A DNA stretch of 64,000 nt from Nymphaea colorata (GCF_008831285.2 NC_045138.2:42029115-42093114), one strand, 5' to 3'. Positions 33,700 to 46,197 are shown, numbered from the stretch's first letter. Notes: generated by a model from the letters alone, not told the origin. A program made the numbers and translations.

Positions 33700-34450
33700 A
33701 TTTGCTAGGCGTCTTGATAATGCATTTCCATGATTCTAAAGACACTGGTCATGAGGGAGTGGAGGGGATGTATTGCCGACTGTAGACCGCATTCCTTTGG
33801 CTGGGATGAAATGACATATTCGTGACTCACTCTATCAAAGTGTGTGATATTTGTCAGTATAATAAGTACAAAACACAGAAACCAGCTAGATTATTGTAGC
33901 CTTTAACCATTGTCGAGCAGATTTGGGAAGATATTTCAACGGACTTCATCGAAGGCTTATCCAAGTCATGCGACAAATCAATAATCTTAGTGGTGGTAGA
34001 TCAATTGTCCAAGTATGCACACTTCATTGCGCTGGGTCACCCTTTCACAGCCATGACTGTCGCCTATGCTTTCCATGAACATGTGGAGAAACTACATGGT
34101 ATGCCTCGATCCATTATCAGTGACCGAGATTTGTTATTCCTTAGTGCATCTTGGAGAGAGTATTTCCACTTACAGGGCACTAATCTAAAGATGAGTACAA
34201 CCTACTACCCATAGATGGATGGCCAAACAGAGGTAATAAATCGCTGTGTAGAAACCTACCTCTGATGTTCCGTAGGGCAGCACCCCAAGGAATGGGCAAC
34301 CTATTTATCTTGGTGGAATTGGCATACAACACTGGTTGGCGCACTTCCACAAACACCACCCCTTTTGAGGCCGTGTATGGGCGACCACCTCTGACAGTTC
34401 ACCGCTATTTGTCGGGCACTGCACATGATAACACAGTCGATACTTAGTTA
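33700..34450 (+). pseudogene. Gypsy integrase (interrupted)
   Basis: Several blocks of a Ty3/gypsy integrase are readable in order. An HHCC zinc site has GHEGVEGMYCRL and CDICQYNKYKTQKPA; the core has VVVDQLSKYAHFIAL, IISDRDLLFLSASW with the second catalytic Asp, and MDGQTEVINRCVETYL with the Glu. NTTPFEAVYGRPP follows in the frame 34265-34447. TAG or TGA codons occur at 33784-33786, 33895-33897, 34212-34214 and 34263-34265. The first-Asp block reads ISTDFIEGLSKS. Confidence 0.9.
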
Positions 34451-34993
34451 CATTGGCGAGATGTTTTTATGAAGGACATCAAAGACCATCTAGCGACCGC
34501 TAGAAATTGCATGGTCTTACAATAGAACCGCCATCATCAAGATGTGACCTATCAAGAGGGCGATTGGGTATTCTTGAAAAGACCACCACAGTGCACGACA
34601 CAATTCAAGGGAGCTGAACAACAAATGTTACTGTCGTTACGTGGAACCCTACAAGATCAGCCATCAGATAGGTGAACTCGCTTACGAGCACCTTCCAGCC
34701 GGTAGTTCAATACATCTGGTATTCCACGTCTCCAAATTGAAACCCTGCACCACGGTTCCCATCAACAACGATATCCAATCTGCTCCCATCCTGGAAGAAT
34801 CGCCCACCCTTTTGCCTCTGAGACGCATCGGCATGAGGAAATTTAAGAGAGATGGCAAGTGGTGTCACCAATGGCTAACTGAATGGTTGTCCAATGAAGA
34901 TGCACGAGCAACATGGGAAGACAGTGAAGACATCATTTCTCGCTTTTCTTTATTCACACTTGATGACAAGGTGCTTTTCGAAGGGGGGAGTAA
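34450..34993 (+). pseudogene. Gypsy integrase C-terminus and chromodomain-like tail
   Basis: The frame 34641-35141 begins in the integrase C-terminal region (EPYKISHQIGELAYEHLPAG and HLVFHVSKLKP). It ends with QWLTEWLSNEDARATWEDSEDI, the signature of the chromodomain-like module of plant chromoviruses, whose role is targeting to chromatin. The polyprotein frame then runs out into the PPT and LTR. The block before 34641 contains at least one stop (34444-34446). Confidence 0.88.
34981..34993 (+). promoter_or_regulatory. Polypurine tract of the nested gypsy
   Basis: AAGGGGGGAGTAA lies immediately before the 3' LTR, as expected for plus-strand priming. Confidence 0.85.
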
Positions 34994-35240
34994 GGTTAGG
35001 CTCTGTGTAGTCTTATTACAACATTGCTTTCATTACGTTGGGTTTATTAGAGTTAGTGAGTTTATCAGTTTGGATCGGGACCTTAGTGAGGACCCGTACC
35101 CACTTTGTTTGAGATGTAAGTTCTTAATTGGGCTTGTCTAACCCTAATGACATTATGATGGATCATTTTCTCTTCTAGTCTCTCTCTCTTTCCCTCTCAT
35201 CTCCTTCTCCTTCCTTCCTTGGTAACCCAAGAGGCTAGCA
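34994..35240 (+). repeat. Complete 3' LTR of the nested gypsy
   Basis: 247 bp ending in CTAGCA. The first 139 bp match the 5' copy. The remainder contains a pyrimidine-rich block (35174-35218). TTTTG follows. Confidence 0.9.
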
Positions 35241-35245
35241 TTTTG

Positions 35246-35836
35246 TTACGTATTGATGAGGATGGTAGGCAATTGATGAGGCAACACACAATTAATATTG
35301 CATCCCCCCAAAAAATAAGATGGTACATTGCTCTGTATCATCAGCGTACGAGCAGCTTCCAACAAATGTTGGTGCTTTCTCTTTGCAACGTCATTCTATT
35401 GTGAGCTATGTGGATAGGTAAATGGAGGAACAATTCCATGTTTTGAGCAAAATTATAAAAGGTTGGACGATTTAAATTCTAGAGCATTGTCAGTGTGAAC
35501 AGCCTTAACAGAAATTCCAAATTGAGTCTTTATTTTAATAATAAGATTTTTAAGGATACATATAGCAACAAAACTTTCCTTCAAAAGGAAAACCCAACTA
35601 ACACAAGAAAAATCATCCACTACAACCAGATAATACCAAAATTTGGACCAAGAAAAATCATCCACTACAACCAGATAATACCAAAATTTGGACCGGCTAG
35701 CAGTACGACTAGGCCCCCACACATCGACATGAAGTAAATCAAACAGACTATGACTTGAAGGATTTAGACTTGACAGAAAACTACTCCTAGTGTGTTTCCC
35801 AAGTTGACAGGCTTCACACTGGAGTGACACTGACAC
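35246..35836 (-). pseudogene. Copia integrase core (host element)
   Basis: The frame 35836-35453 has CEACQLGKHTRSSF (zinc-site CxxC), the first catalytic Asp in LLHVDVWGP, and the second in AVHTDNALEF. The FSW-type block is tandemly doubled in frame (see 35611-35700). The Glu block and the following 'YLINRMPS' block lie between 35453 and 35246 in shifted frames. The nested element then interrupts the chain; it resumes at 30416. Confidence 0.9.
35611..35700 (+). repeat. 45-bp in-frame tandem duplication
   Basis: AATCATCCACTACAACCAGA and the rest of the unit start at 35611 and again at 35656. On the minus strand this repeats SKFWYYLVVVDDFS, so the integrase frame is kept but the core fold would be disturbed. 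Confidence 0.92.
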
Positions 35837-36326
35837 GGAAAGCTAAGGAAACAAGCAACAAAGTTTTGACACTGATGGATGTCTAAGTCTGAGATGCCAC
35901 TAAAGACTGGTAGGTTTGGATGGGACTGATGTAGCAACTGTGTCCACGGTCTCAAACATGAAATAGACTCCCCCCTAGTTCATGGCCTTCACCAATCATC
36001 CTCCCAATCTGCAAGTTCGGAAACCAACACAAACCAGGATAAAAAATGACTCTATAGTTCAAATCATGAGTCAGCCCTTTAACTAAGAGAAGGTGAGTGG
36101 GAAAGTCAGGAGCAAACAAGACGTTATTCACAGTGAAACAATCAGAAATTTTCACACTGCCCCAGTCGATAATGGGAGAGAATCTCCCATCTACAAGTTT
36201 CACCTTTCTAGGTTGAGGAAAATGGTGAAGCACAGTGAATAAGTTTGGTTGACTGCAAAAGTGCTTGGAGGCTCCAGAACAATAATCTATGACATACCTG
36301 GATCTTGGTTCTGCATAGAGGAGCAA
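35764..36326 (-). pseudogene. Copia protease and GAG-pre-integrase
   Basis: The frame 36326-35952 contains RYVIDYCSGASKHFC. The catalytic box of copia proteases is D-S/T-G-A, here changed to C-S-G-A with an extra Tyr. VKLVDGRFSPI, VNNVLFAPDF and IGRMIGEGHE, the usual later protease blocks, follow. The frame 35955-35764 and its neighbours cover the GAG-pre-integrase segment. The lost Asp would inactivate the protease. Confidence 0.83.
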
Positions 36327-36389
36327 AGAGCAGAATCACCCACAACTGAAGATGTCAATGCAGAAGATGAGGCTTTCTGAGCCAAAAAT

Positions 36390-38005
36390 TGTTCACACTC
36401 CGATTTACTCATCCTAACAGTGACCTTTTCTGCATTTGATTATGTATGTTCATCATCAACATGTGAAGCCTTTAGGATATGAGAAGAACCCTTGGCCTGT
36501 GATGACTCAGAGCCTCGAATCATTGGGCGACCATGTTTGTTCTTAGATGACCAAGCCTTCCACAAAACGTGCATTGAAATCTACTACTTCCACCTCCTAC
36601 ACCACGACCCCCTCTCCCTCTATTGAAGGCCTGTACTGAGAAGGTTAAGGCCTACCCACGACCTCTTGGGACAGCTAATGCTGAAGAGGGTGCATCAGTT
36701 GAGGATGAAGTAAGGGTCACAACCAGACGACTAAGTCTGTTATAGGCCTCAGCAAGATTTGGAATTTCAGCCCTAGTCAACATTTGGTCTTTTGCCACTG
36801 GAAAATCATGAGACAACCCAGCTAAAAATTTCGCCACCATGTGCTGCTCAAAGTGAGTCTTGTAACATGATTGACAAGGGGGACATAGAGCTTTGAGTCA
36901 CCCATAGGCTGATTTAATTGATGCAAAGTATTAGGCCAGATCTAAGTCACCTTGTTGGAGCTTAAGAAGTTCTTCTTCAACCTACAAAATTTTGCTCATA
37001 TTCTTATCTTGGGAGTAAGTTTGCTTCAGAAAATCTCACATTTGTTTGGCAGAGGTATAATAAGCAATTGTAGGAGTGATGTATGCCTGCATGTTATTCA
37101 TAATTCATGTCATGACAATATTGTTATCTTCCTCCCATGTAGAATATTTTCTTGACTTCATTAAGGGTTCCTCCTCCTCAATAACATGTTTTTTTTTGTG
37201 CCCCTTAACAGACATCATAAATACATGAGACCAAATTTCATAATTTGTGCCGTTTAACTTTACAGTAGACCCAAACGAAAGAAGATTCCCAAAACTTCTA
37301 TATTCTCCTTGTGTATCAGCAATCTCTCCACTCCATAGTGAAGATCAAAACAAAATATATGTGCACACTTTATATGGACTGTTGAACATGGAATAATATG
37401 TGAGTGTAGGCACAAAAGTGAAGTCACAGATTATTCTTGGTTTCCATACGTTATTAACATGCACTCTAAGTAGGCAGCAGCCACACCTTTCCACACGACC
37501 CTGAACAGCCAAAAGAAATTTTGCTGACAATGACTGCTGCCAAAAAAAACTTACAGACGAAGACTGCCTCAAGATTGCCACTGCTTCTGCTGTTCCCACA
37601 TCAACTTCTCCAACAGCAAGTCCACATCTTGTTGTTCCACACTCATTAGTATCAACAGACCATTTCCACGATCAACAGCAGGTCTCTACAAATAGCAACA
37701 ACGTCCAGCCATCTCCAGCAGTTGTTGTTCCACCAACAGTAGCATCAAACACCCATCTCCAGCAGTGTCAGCCTTCTCTGCGATTAGAAAAAAAAACTAT
37801 TGTACATGTTCCACCCATGGGTCTGATCACACATTCCACATAGGTGTGATCAGACTCCACCAACCAGCGAGCAGTAGAGAAGAGGAAGAAGAAGGAGACG
37901 AGAGGAAGAAGAAGAAAGCAAGAGAGGAGAGAAAGAGGTCTGACAGTCACCGGAAAGAGAATTGCCAAAAGTCTACTAATCATCGGCAGATTGAAGGGAT
38001 CAAGC
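36390..38005 (-). pseudogene. Copia gag (host element)
   Basis: The frame 36840-36652 reads MVAKFLAGLSHDFPVAKDQ, ILTRAEIPNLAEAYNRL-like sequence and PRGRG, the end of a plant copia gag (UBN2_3-type). Below it, around 36530-36590, a decayed CxxC zinc-knuckle start is visible in another frame (CTFCGRLGHL). The N-terminal gag should fill 36850-38005 but is full of stops. Its start codon cannot be fixed. Confidence 0.72.
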
Positions 38006-38010
38006 CACCG

Positions 38011-38022
38011 GCTCTGATACCA
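38011..38022 (-). promoter_or_regulatory. Primer-binding site (tRNA-iMet type)
   Basis: The minus strand reads TGGTATCAGAGC directly after the 5' LTR end, the canonical plant copia primer site. Confidence 0.93.
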
Positions 38023-38208
38023 TGTTTTTGTGAGAGAATGAAGAGAAGAAAAACATGTGAAATTCATTATTGATCTCTTACCCTAACCCTTACTTAAGGG
38101 AGAATTAAGGTAAACAATATAATTACAATGTAAACGAAGAAAATATTTAAAACTATTATAGAACTGTCAGGTTCTTTAATATTCAAAAACCTTTCCTCAT
38201 TGTCAACA
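38023..38208 (-). repeat. 5' LTR of the copia element
   Basis: 186 bp, reading TGTTTTTGTGAG to CATTGTCAACA on the + strand. It pairs with 28113-28292 and is one of the shorter LTRs seen in plant copia elements. Confidence 0.92.
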
Positions 38209-41200
38209 ACTTGCATATCTCGTTGTAGTTTTGTAGACTAGATTATTATTTTTTGAAATTTATGGTTTGTAGTATTTAATTGATTGGTTTTAGGATCATT
38301 TTGTATTTTAGCAACCAACAAAAGTGAGTTGCACATTTCACGTAAGAAAGAACAAGTGAATTAGTCTAGGTTTGGGTTACCCATCATTAACCAAGTCTTA
38401 GACGTTTTTGTAACCTACGACACTAAACAACGATTTGCATTTTAGATTAGTGAATGGTTAGTACAAGCTTACATGAAAAGTGTCTTATTTTTTTCAACAA
38501 GCAACATTATATAGTTGCCTTTTGGTTTTTTAACAGGTTGTGCTGTTGAATTCTCTTTTTAGGCAATTCACAACCCATTCAAGAGGAAAGTGGAATGACG
38601 ACAAGGAGATTCAAGGCCGCACACATTGAAGAAAATTGAGGTGCCATTGAAGACCAAAAATTCTAATGTCTTCAAAAGACACCACATTGAGATTCAGGTT
38701 TTTCTCTTCTTTTATTTATTTGTACATTTTAGACTATTTTGTTTAAGTGTAAGCATCTATTCAACACCATTAGACATTTTGGAAGTGTAAAACTCTAATT
38801 GTTGCAATACAAGTATTCTCTTTTGAGTACTAAAATTCTTTTTCTGTCTTGACTCTACTTTGAATTTGCCATGTTTTGATTATATATATTGATAGTAGAA
38901 CAGTTGTCCCCAAAATTCAACCCAGACTTACTACTTGTTAAATTTGGTAAATATAACTAGTGCATCGTTTCACATTGTATTATAACAGGTTATTTAATAT
39001 GTGAATGGAGATTTGAATTGTATTGCACAATTATATCTGTATCCAAAATTAAACTCGTCGCGTCATTGGCTGTTGATAATTTCCAGTAATTGGAAATTAA
39101 TATTTACAACAAGTGCAGGTCTTTCTCAATGTCTATAGATGTGTCTTTGTTCTGGCAGTTTGTGAATTTCACATAAATAATGTCCAAGAATAGTCCCATG
39201 TCCAAAAATGGGACAAAATTTGATCTTGTAGCTCCAAAGTATCATTGGCATGTGTGCCTTCACCAGCTGCCTTAAGGCAAGTTCATTTGTTCTAGATGTT
39301 ATAGTTGAAGCATGAAACTTGCCTAGCTGATCTTTTTTTTTTAATGAATTTGTGTTGGTTTATTTAGTTATTTATGTTTTTGTAATTCTTTTAACATTTC
39401 CTTGAATTAGGTCAAGTTTTTAAACAGATTTGCCTTAGCCAAGGCTTTAGGTGCACATTAAGCAAGTTTCAGATGGTCCTGGAAAGGGTCTAGAGGATGC
39501 TGATAGCAATGGACTTGAGGACAAAAGTAGGTTAGCACCATCTTGATGCCAGCAGTTTTTGGCATCCTAAATTGAGAAATTCTTTAATATTTTTCTATTT
39601 ATTTGTTTTCTAAACTGATAATACAATTTCTCACTTGTGCATGCAAATATTTTTCTGCAATTGGCTTCAGCCTATATTTGGCCTCTTTGTTAATCACGTG
39701 TGTGAAGAGGAAGATGAAGATGAAGGATGAGGAGCTTTGATGGCATCTCCCTCCAAATCTTAGCCCTTTGCTGTTCGCACAATCCACTGCCATCTTGGCC
39801 TGCCTTAGTCTCACAGTCAATTATCACTGTGACTTGCAGCATGTCCTTGTTCCATCGGCTTTAACTTTGCCGGAGATGGCCGAAGAACCTCCCTGAAAAT
39901 GCATTCCAGTTTCAGAACCTTAAGATCAGTTTCCTTCTCAAGAGAGCCGGCCTCCAATCTTTGGCTGATTTCAAACATGACGCTCTTGCCGAAACTGATA
40001 GGCTGCCTTCATGCTTAAGCAAGCCAATGGACGTGCCTTCATTATTTGAGCAGAAGAGTGGTCGTCAAAGACATTGTTAGTAGGGCTGGTCTCAATCTTG
40101 ATGAAATAGAGAGCACTTCTAACAATTAAGTGGTAAATTATCTCAATGCGTCTACCAAATGCACTTTCTAGGGTTTACATTTTGTGTAGGATTTTGTTGT
40201 GGTGAAAGAATCATGAGTTCATGACCTTATTGCATTGCAAGCTCGTGGGTTTTTCTTGGTACTACTTTCGTGTGTACTTTATTGTTACTCATCTGCAAAT
40301 CCAGATAGAAGGAATATTTTGTATTTCAGAGCATTTCCGTCATGAATAATGCCTTCCATGTTAACTAAGTGATGTTCGCATTGTATCTAAAATTATATGA
40401 GAAGTAATAGTCAATTTTAATTTTGACTTATTCACTGCTTGACATTCCCCTCCAAGTTTCTGCAGATTGCTTGAATCTCAAAGGTTGTCCTTGAAACAAG
40501 AAAGTGTGCTATGGGTCGAAGTTCCAATTCATGAACCTTCTTGTCATCTTTTTTAAAGTGACTATGAAATCGATTTGAATGATAGTGTTGGGTGCAGGTT
40601 GATCTACGTTCCAACATTCATCGATAGTGTTTACAAGGAGAATGATGGCCACATCTCCTCTCAATCGGCTGGTAACAGTTTTGCAGCTAAGGCATTAAAA
40701 AATTCAGTTTTGATAGAGTTTGAATTATTGCTTTTTACACCTAAGATTGTAAAAGCATGTTTGCCATAGGCTTAAGTTATTTCTGTTGTAATTCATTTAT
40801 GCATCAAGCCTATGCATGAACTACACCCAATTCTAAGTGAGAGAGAGACAGGGAAAGAAAGAGAGAGCCAGGGGTTATTAATAGAATTTAACATATAAAT
40901 CACCATGAAAATGTTTGTTGCTAATATGATAACATTTAATTAAAATGACAATGTGCAACAACCCAGCAATAATTTGCTCAGAAATGGAGCACTATAATTT
41001 CCAGTTTCGAAAATTTTTTCTATAGGAATGATTCGGTGGTAATGTGACTGAGTTATCTAATCCAAATCATGTTTCAATGTTGAAGGCAACTTGGACACCT
41101 CCACGACCCACAGGGTATGAAAATTTTTCCTATTCTCATAACTTAAACGCTTGGTTTTCCAGCCACCTTGTTAATATTAAACTTGTCTAATGTGGAAGCA

Positions 41201-42638
41201 TGCCAACACTCTTGCTTGTTTTTGTGTTTAATGAACTTAGGTGCACATATTAGAGCTGTCTTCACATCTCCATACTGCGAACTAGCTAAGAATATTTTAT
41301 ATACATTAGTTTTATTGCTCTTTCATTTTTTTTCTCGTCCATTTATTTGTTTGTTTTTGTCTTTCTTTACCCTATTTCTCCTAGTTTCCTGAATAAAAAC
41401 GTGACTTGTGGGTTGTTGAACTTAATTGTGCTACCAAACTTGTGCTGCTTTGTTTTAATCATTTTTAGACAAGTGTTGAGCCCAAGAGTTGTGGGCTCTA
41501 ATCGGTCATTGATTGGAGCCTCTGCAAAACATTATTTAAGTTGCATTTCTTTAGTTTAATTTATTTTAACTTTTCTCTTTCTTTCCGTAGAGCTATGAAA
41601 GTATATTAACAAAACTCCCTGCAGCAGTTATGGTTCAAACTCTTCAAATACCATTCCATGGATCCAGTTCTCATATTCGACCCATTTTTTATTAGCTTCG
41701 CTTTACTGTCTTTATATTTTTCTCTTTATTTCCTCGTTACAACTCTGCACATATGCAAATTCAGACCTAATGTATCCAATTCAGTATGAAACACATGAAT
41801 TTAGCTTTTTAATGATTGCCTTACTTGTGACAGGTGCTAACCAGGGCCATAACGGAATTCTCTAGCATGAAGATGACTTTTGATTATTGTCTCCTATTGA
41901 CGTTTATTTTTTCTGATTAATCTTTAGCTGGAAATTCTTTACTCGGGGCATATGATAACTGATATGAGTCCTGTATCTTTGGTCTATACCTTCTTTTCAG
42001 GCTTGAACATAGGTTGCTTTTCTTCAAAGAAATGCAGCTTGTTTTCAAATTCCAATCTTAGTAGATTTTTTTTTTTTCGACATTTTCTAGTTGAGATACT
42101 CTTTGTGGGTTACTTTTTTTAGTTATGAGTGTATATGAGTTGTTGATGATTTTGACATTTTAATTATGAACTTTATTTTTAATTTATAGGCAGGAAGATG
42201 AAAGAGAAAGAAAAGGATGGAGTCAAGTGGATGCCGTGGGTTATTACTTTGGCCGGCACTTATGAATTGTCGGGAAGATGGGCAAACCCACCAAGTGTCG
42301 GGAAAGGCCATTTCGTGTTCATCTCCCCCGCCCTATTCCAGGAACTTGGTAAAGTGCCTCGGATTTTTTTCACGGCATCAAACACCCTGTGATGTCTCCC
42401 CACTGTAATCCACCTTGTCGTATAAACGATTTCCCAGTTATGGTAGCAAGAACCTTTGCACTAAGTACAATTAAACAAGTGTCTGCCTTTTATCTTGATG
42501 TGAATTCTTCTAGTTCTTTTGCTTTCCACTGTCATGGTGGTTTAATACAATCTGTACACACGCCAAGGTAAGAGATTACCCAAAATTTTGCAAAATAATG
42601 TAAAGAATGGAGGTGCATCATCCACATACATACATACT

Positions 42639-42639
<1 letters not shown>
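38209..42639. other. No gene recognised; possible exon remnants
   Basis: AT-rich sequence. Two short stretches look more gene-like: 39890-40060 (+), open as a run including FQNLKISFLLKRAGLQSLA, and 42198-42392 (+). Neither has a recognised domain and both end in stops. They may be remnants of one spliced gene, but nothing connects them. Confidence 0.35.

Positions 42640-42669
<30 letters not shown>
42640..42669. repeat. (CA)n microsatellite
   Basis: About 14 CA units. Confidence 0.95.
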
Positions 42670-42673
<4 letters not shown>

Positions 42674-44700
42674 AGTCAGAATAAATTGGACTTTTTTTTA
42701 GTTTAAAAAACCAATTTTAGACAACTAAAATTTTTTAAATTCCACACAAAAATCAAGATTCATTTCAGGGAGGGGCAAGCATGATATATAGTCGATAGGG
42801 CTGGCACACCACAAGTTGTGATGGCGCTACATCATCTTTTCTAGGAAGAGCTGGCAGATATCATCATTTGCTAACTCCATTTTCAAAGGGACATATATGG
42901 ACATCTTCGCTATCCGTTGGTATGGTCCAATTATTCTCGATGCAAGTGGGAACGCCCATAAAAAAAGTTAGACCACATAGTATCACTCTCTTTCACAAAG
43001 ATGCTTGTGCACGTTATAGTTGATCGCTTTCAAAATGTCCTGCTCATCTTGGCAATTTATTTTCCTCTCTTTCTTTCTTTCTCTCTCTCTCTCCCCCCCC
43101 CCACTTTTTTTTTTAGCTTTTTCCCTTTTTTCTTTGTTATTCATTTTCCAAGTTTATAATATCCGACCAAACAAACGGATAAGGAACTCAATGTAAAGTT
43201 TGGGAAATCATGAAAGCAATTAGTTCATGATTAACTTTTTTAAGCAAAACAAGGCCCGCTTGTTCATCCTTTTTTGCAGCTTTCCTAAGGAATTATGATT
43301 ACACAAACATGAAGTGGCTCGTATTTCTTGTAGGACATGTATTTAAAGGTTCCCGGCCATGACATTGTATTTGGCTGATCCGCCAATTATGGACAGAAAA
43401 AACAATAATATATAAGAATATCTAACTTATAACATGTTCAGCCGTGAGATTTCCAAATTCACATCTAAATGTTTATCTTTTTCTTTGATAAGTAAGCCTG
43501 CCAAGATTAGACAAGTATCGTCCGACTATGCCAAAAGAGGCCCTGATTATTAATTTTGAACCCTTAAACCTTTTTCAAATGAGAAGAAAGTTACCTGACT
43601 AAGTAGGTACTGATCAGTGCAAGTTGGCATTTGAATTCCACATTAAAAAGAGTGCATTTTCTTCTTGAACTAATTCAAATGGGAAGAACAAAGTTTGTAA
43701 CATTGTCTTAGCCATCACCCAGGTGTTTCTCGAATATGTCCTAATAAGAGCTCTTCTCATTCAATTCGAGTTCCTTTTATTATCTAACTATATTATACCT
43801 ATGTTTTGTTGGCTTGGTATCTTTATATGTAGATTGCAAAATGGTCTTGACGCATGCATGCCATTACCCACTTAGAGTGAAACTGCCCTTGAAATTCTAC
43901 AACGTCAAGACGGTTTGAGCAAAGCAAAGTTCTAGTCTGTAGCTGATGTTTTAAATGGACCTAATATACAAGAAGCTAGATGAAGGGCCTTAATTTCTAT
44001 GAAGAAAAGAGAAACGATGAAAAGAATTCACGAAATAAAAAATACATCAACTCCAAACGCCAAGCTTGTGTCCGGATTTTGAACGATCGGAAAAGGAATC
44101 CGCGCACTGGATAGACACGGCATGGAAACATCACCAAATTCAATGGGTGTTAACTTTAATTTATATGTAGATAAAAAAACACATACATGTGTTAACTTTA
44201 ATTTGTTAAAATTCATAAAAGCCAATCAGATTTTTTAGCGGTTAATTGGAGAGTAAGTGCGTAAGTCGGCCGAAACTTTAGGCATGTTCTTTTCTCTCTC
44301 TTCTTTTTAAATAAATGCAATCGTTAGGTACTCACTCTTATTACGGTCAGACCACGACGAGAAGCAAGACAAGAACTTTGCTTATAAGCCGAGTAAAATG
44401 CTAATTTAATGGAGGGGAGAGAGAGAGAGAGATGGGTGGCTGCAGGTTGGCGGGGGTCCTAACCCATCGTGCCCATGTGAATGGGGGGTTTTGGTCCCAT
44501 GGTGGAGGGATGGAGTGGGGTCCCATTGCACTTAATTATTTAACGCTCCTTCCGCCTGCACATGGCTCATCATTTTGCCAACAAACAAAGCCCATAAAAA
44601 CACACATCCCTTTCCTACTTTGGAATCTTGCCCTCCATTCCCATCCCCACAACATGGCAGTTGCTATCTATAAAAGCATCTCTTTTGTGGACCAATCTCT
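42670..44700. other. No gene recognised
   Basis: AT-rich noncoding sequence with a CT/C-run at 43070-43101 and a GAGAGA run near 44415-44430. No domain, LTR or TIR was identified. Confidence 0.45.
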
Positions 44701-44705
44701 CTCTT

Positions 44706-44710
<5 letters not shown>

Positions 44711-44784
<74 letters not shown>
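44711..44784. repeat. (CT)n-(AT)n compound microsatellite
   Basis: About 15 CT units followed without a break by about 22 AT units. Confidence 0.97.
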
Positions 44785-44787
<3 letters not shown>

Positions 44788-44912
44788 CTTACGCCAACTT
44801 TTGGACGCAAGGGGCATGATGCTCAGATTTTTATAGAAAAAGTGTACGATGCCTAGATACCTAATTTTTAACAAAACCCCTTCTGTCGAAAACTTGGTAG
44901 AAGATGACACTT

Positions 44913-44916
<4 letters not shown>

Positions 44917-44988
<72 letters not shown>
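44917..44988. repeat. (TA)n microsatellite, 72 bp
   Basis: About 36 uninterrupted TA units, the longest simple repeat in the window. Confidence 0.97.
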
Positions 44989-44989
<1 letters not shown>

Positions 44990-46174
44990 CAAGCTGCAAG
45001 CTCCAATACATACTCTATTATGGAAACAAGGAAAAAGGGTTACCAAAAGGTGTGTTGCAGAGCTAGAGCCGGGTATATGACGCTTGTAACTGAACACATT
45101 TGCATGTTTTAGCTTTGAGATAAGATGATGTCTGAGCACCCGTTTGTACATTCGTGCACACATAATAAGATGGACTGTGGGTAGTGCAAAGATGCTGGAT
45201 GCAACTGCTGAACCAAGCTTTTTAAATTACGGTACCTTAAACCTTCAACTAAGCTGATCATGATTGTCCAGCTATCCATAATACAAGCACCAGGGCCTGT
45301 GAAAAAGAGTAATTCATTAATTCTCGTGACCGTATTTGTCTATCATGGAAATGAAAGAGTATGTCAATCCCAAACTACCTTCTCGAAGTTTATAACAAGT
45401 CTACCAAATGTAGGGGAAGGCAGATCCTACGGTGGTGTGGCCAAGCTCACACCACAAGAACAAAACAAGGGTTACATTGTTTTGATGCACCATGTCCTTC
45501 GCCACTTGGCCTCATGCACTAAGCCCCACTGCATAGCGCAGTGGTGGAGCCTCCGCCTGAAATTTGTGGCTGCAGGGGGAAACTAATATAAGATATCTTA
45601 GATTTGGGAGACACCAATATATAATAAACTAAATTATGTGCGAGAACTAGTATATAGATCAAAAGAAATTGTGTATCTGTTGAAAACTACCCACACAAGC
45701 CCATATAGAGCTCCTCCACTCGTGTAGGGGTTTTTGGTTTTACAAACTAGGTAATGGTAACTTTACATAAAAGATATTGACAATAGACGAAAAGCTACTG
45801 CTTAGAACCTCCACAAGCTACGTTGTACTTTCCAAATCCTCAAAAGGGTGTGGAGCCAGTACTAGTTTCTCAACAAGCAAAGATGACCTTTAGTAGTACC
45901 GCGACGACCTCATCGATTTTATGCATAATTAGACATGGATTCGAGTAGCAAGTCGAAGACTATGGTATCTAGCTAGACGTGGAGTTAGTCCAATACCCAA
46001 TATTTAATATGATCGAAATTAAAGAATTTACTAGTGGACTTGTGGTCCAAAATATTTCTTTGTTCCAATCATAATAAACCTTATATGTCCAGCAGTAGCA
46101 TAACCACATATGAGCCCACAAAAGTTCTTTGTTTTTACTTAGGTACATTCAACTAGTTGCTCATTTATATAAAC
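44989..46174. other. No gene recognised
   Basis: Noncoding sequence up to the left end of the next TIR element. A 108-codon frame at 45260-45586 has no recognisable domain. Confidence 0.4.
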
Positions 46175-46197
46175 AGGTCGTTTGATTGTTGTCCACT

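Larger units (their letters stand above)
30422..35240 (+). mobile_element. Nested Ty3/gypsy element with degraded chromodomain-like tail
   Basis: A 4.8-kb plus-strand gypsy element is inserted in the integrase of the copia host. The 3' LTR starts GGTTAGGCTC, the 5' LTR TGTTAGGCTC, and the 3' LTR ends GAGGCTAGCA. TTTTG flanks both sides. The order is gag, zinc knuckle, protease, RT, RNase H, integrase, then a chromodomain-like segment and a PPT. Numerous stops, often TAG where CAG is expected, make it inactive. The order and tail indicate a chromovirus; the exact clade is inference. Confidence 0.93.
28113..38208 (-). mobile_element. Ty1/copia element with nested gypsy insertion
   Basis: A minus-strand copia element of about 10.1 kb (about 5.3 kb without the insert). 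Its LTRs lie at 38023-38208 (5') and 28113-28292 (3'), with a PBS next to the 5' LTR and a PPT next to the 3' LTR. From high to low coordinates it carries gag, protease, GAG-pre-integrase, integrase, RT and RNase H. The integrase is interrupted by a plus-strand Ty3/gypsy element (30422-35240). The frames are open in long pieces but contain shifts. Flanking 5-bp target duplications are not clear (AGTTT versus ACTTG). Confidence 0.93.

Noticed and set aside
39890-42392. Possible exons near 39890-40060, 41030-41105 and 42198-42392
   Set aside because: Short open stretches without recognised domains, consistent splice sites or a common frame. Mentioned only as possible remnants.
44432-45163. Open frames ending in long Ile-Tyr runs
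   Set aside because: They are translations of (TA)n and (CT)n microsatellites, not proteins.
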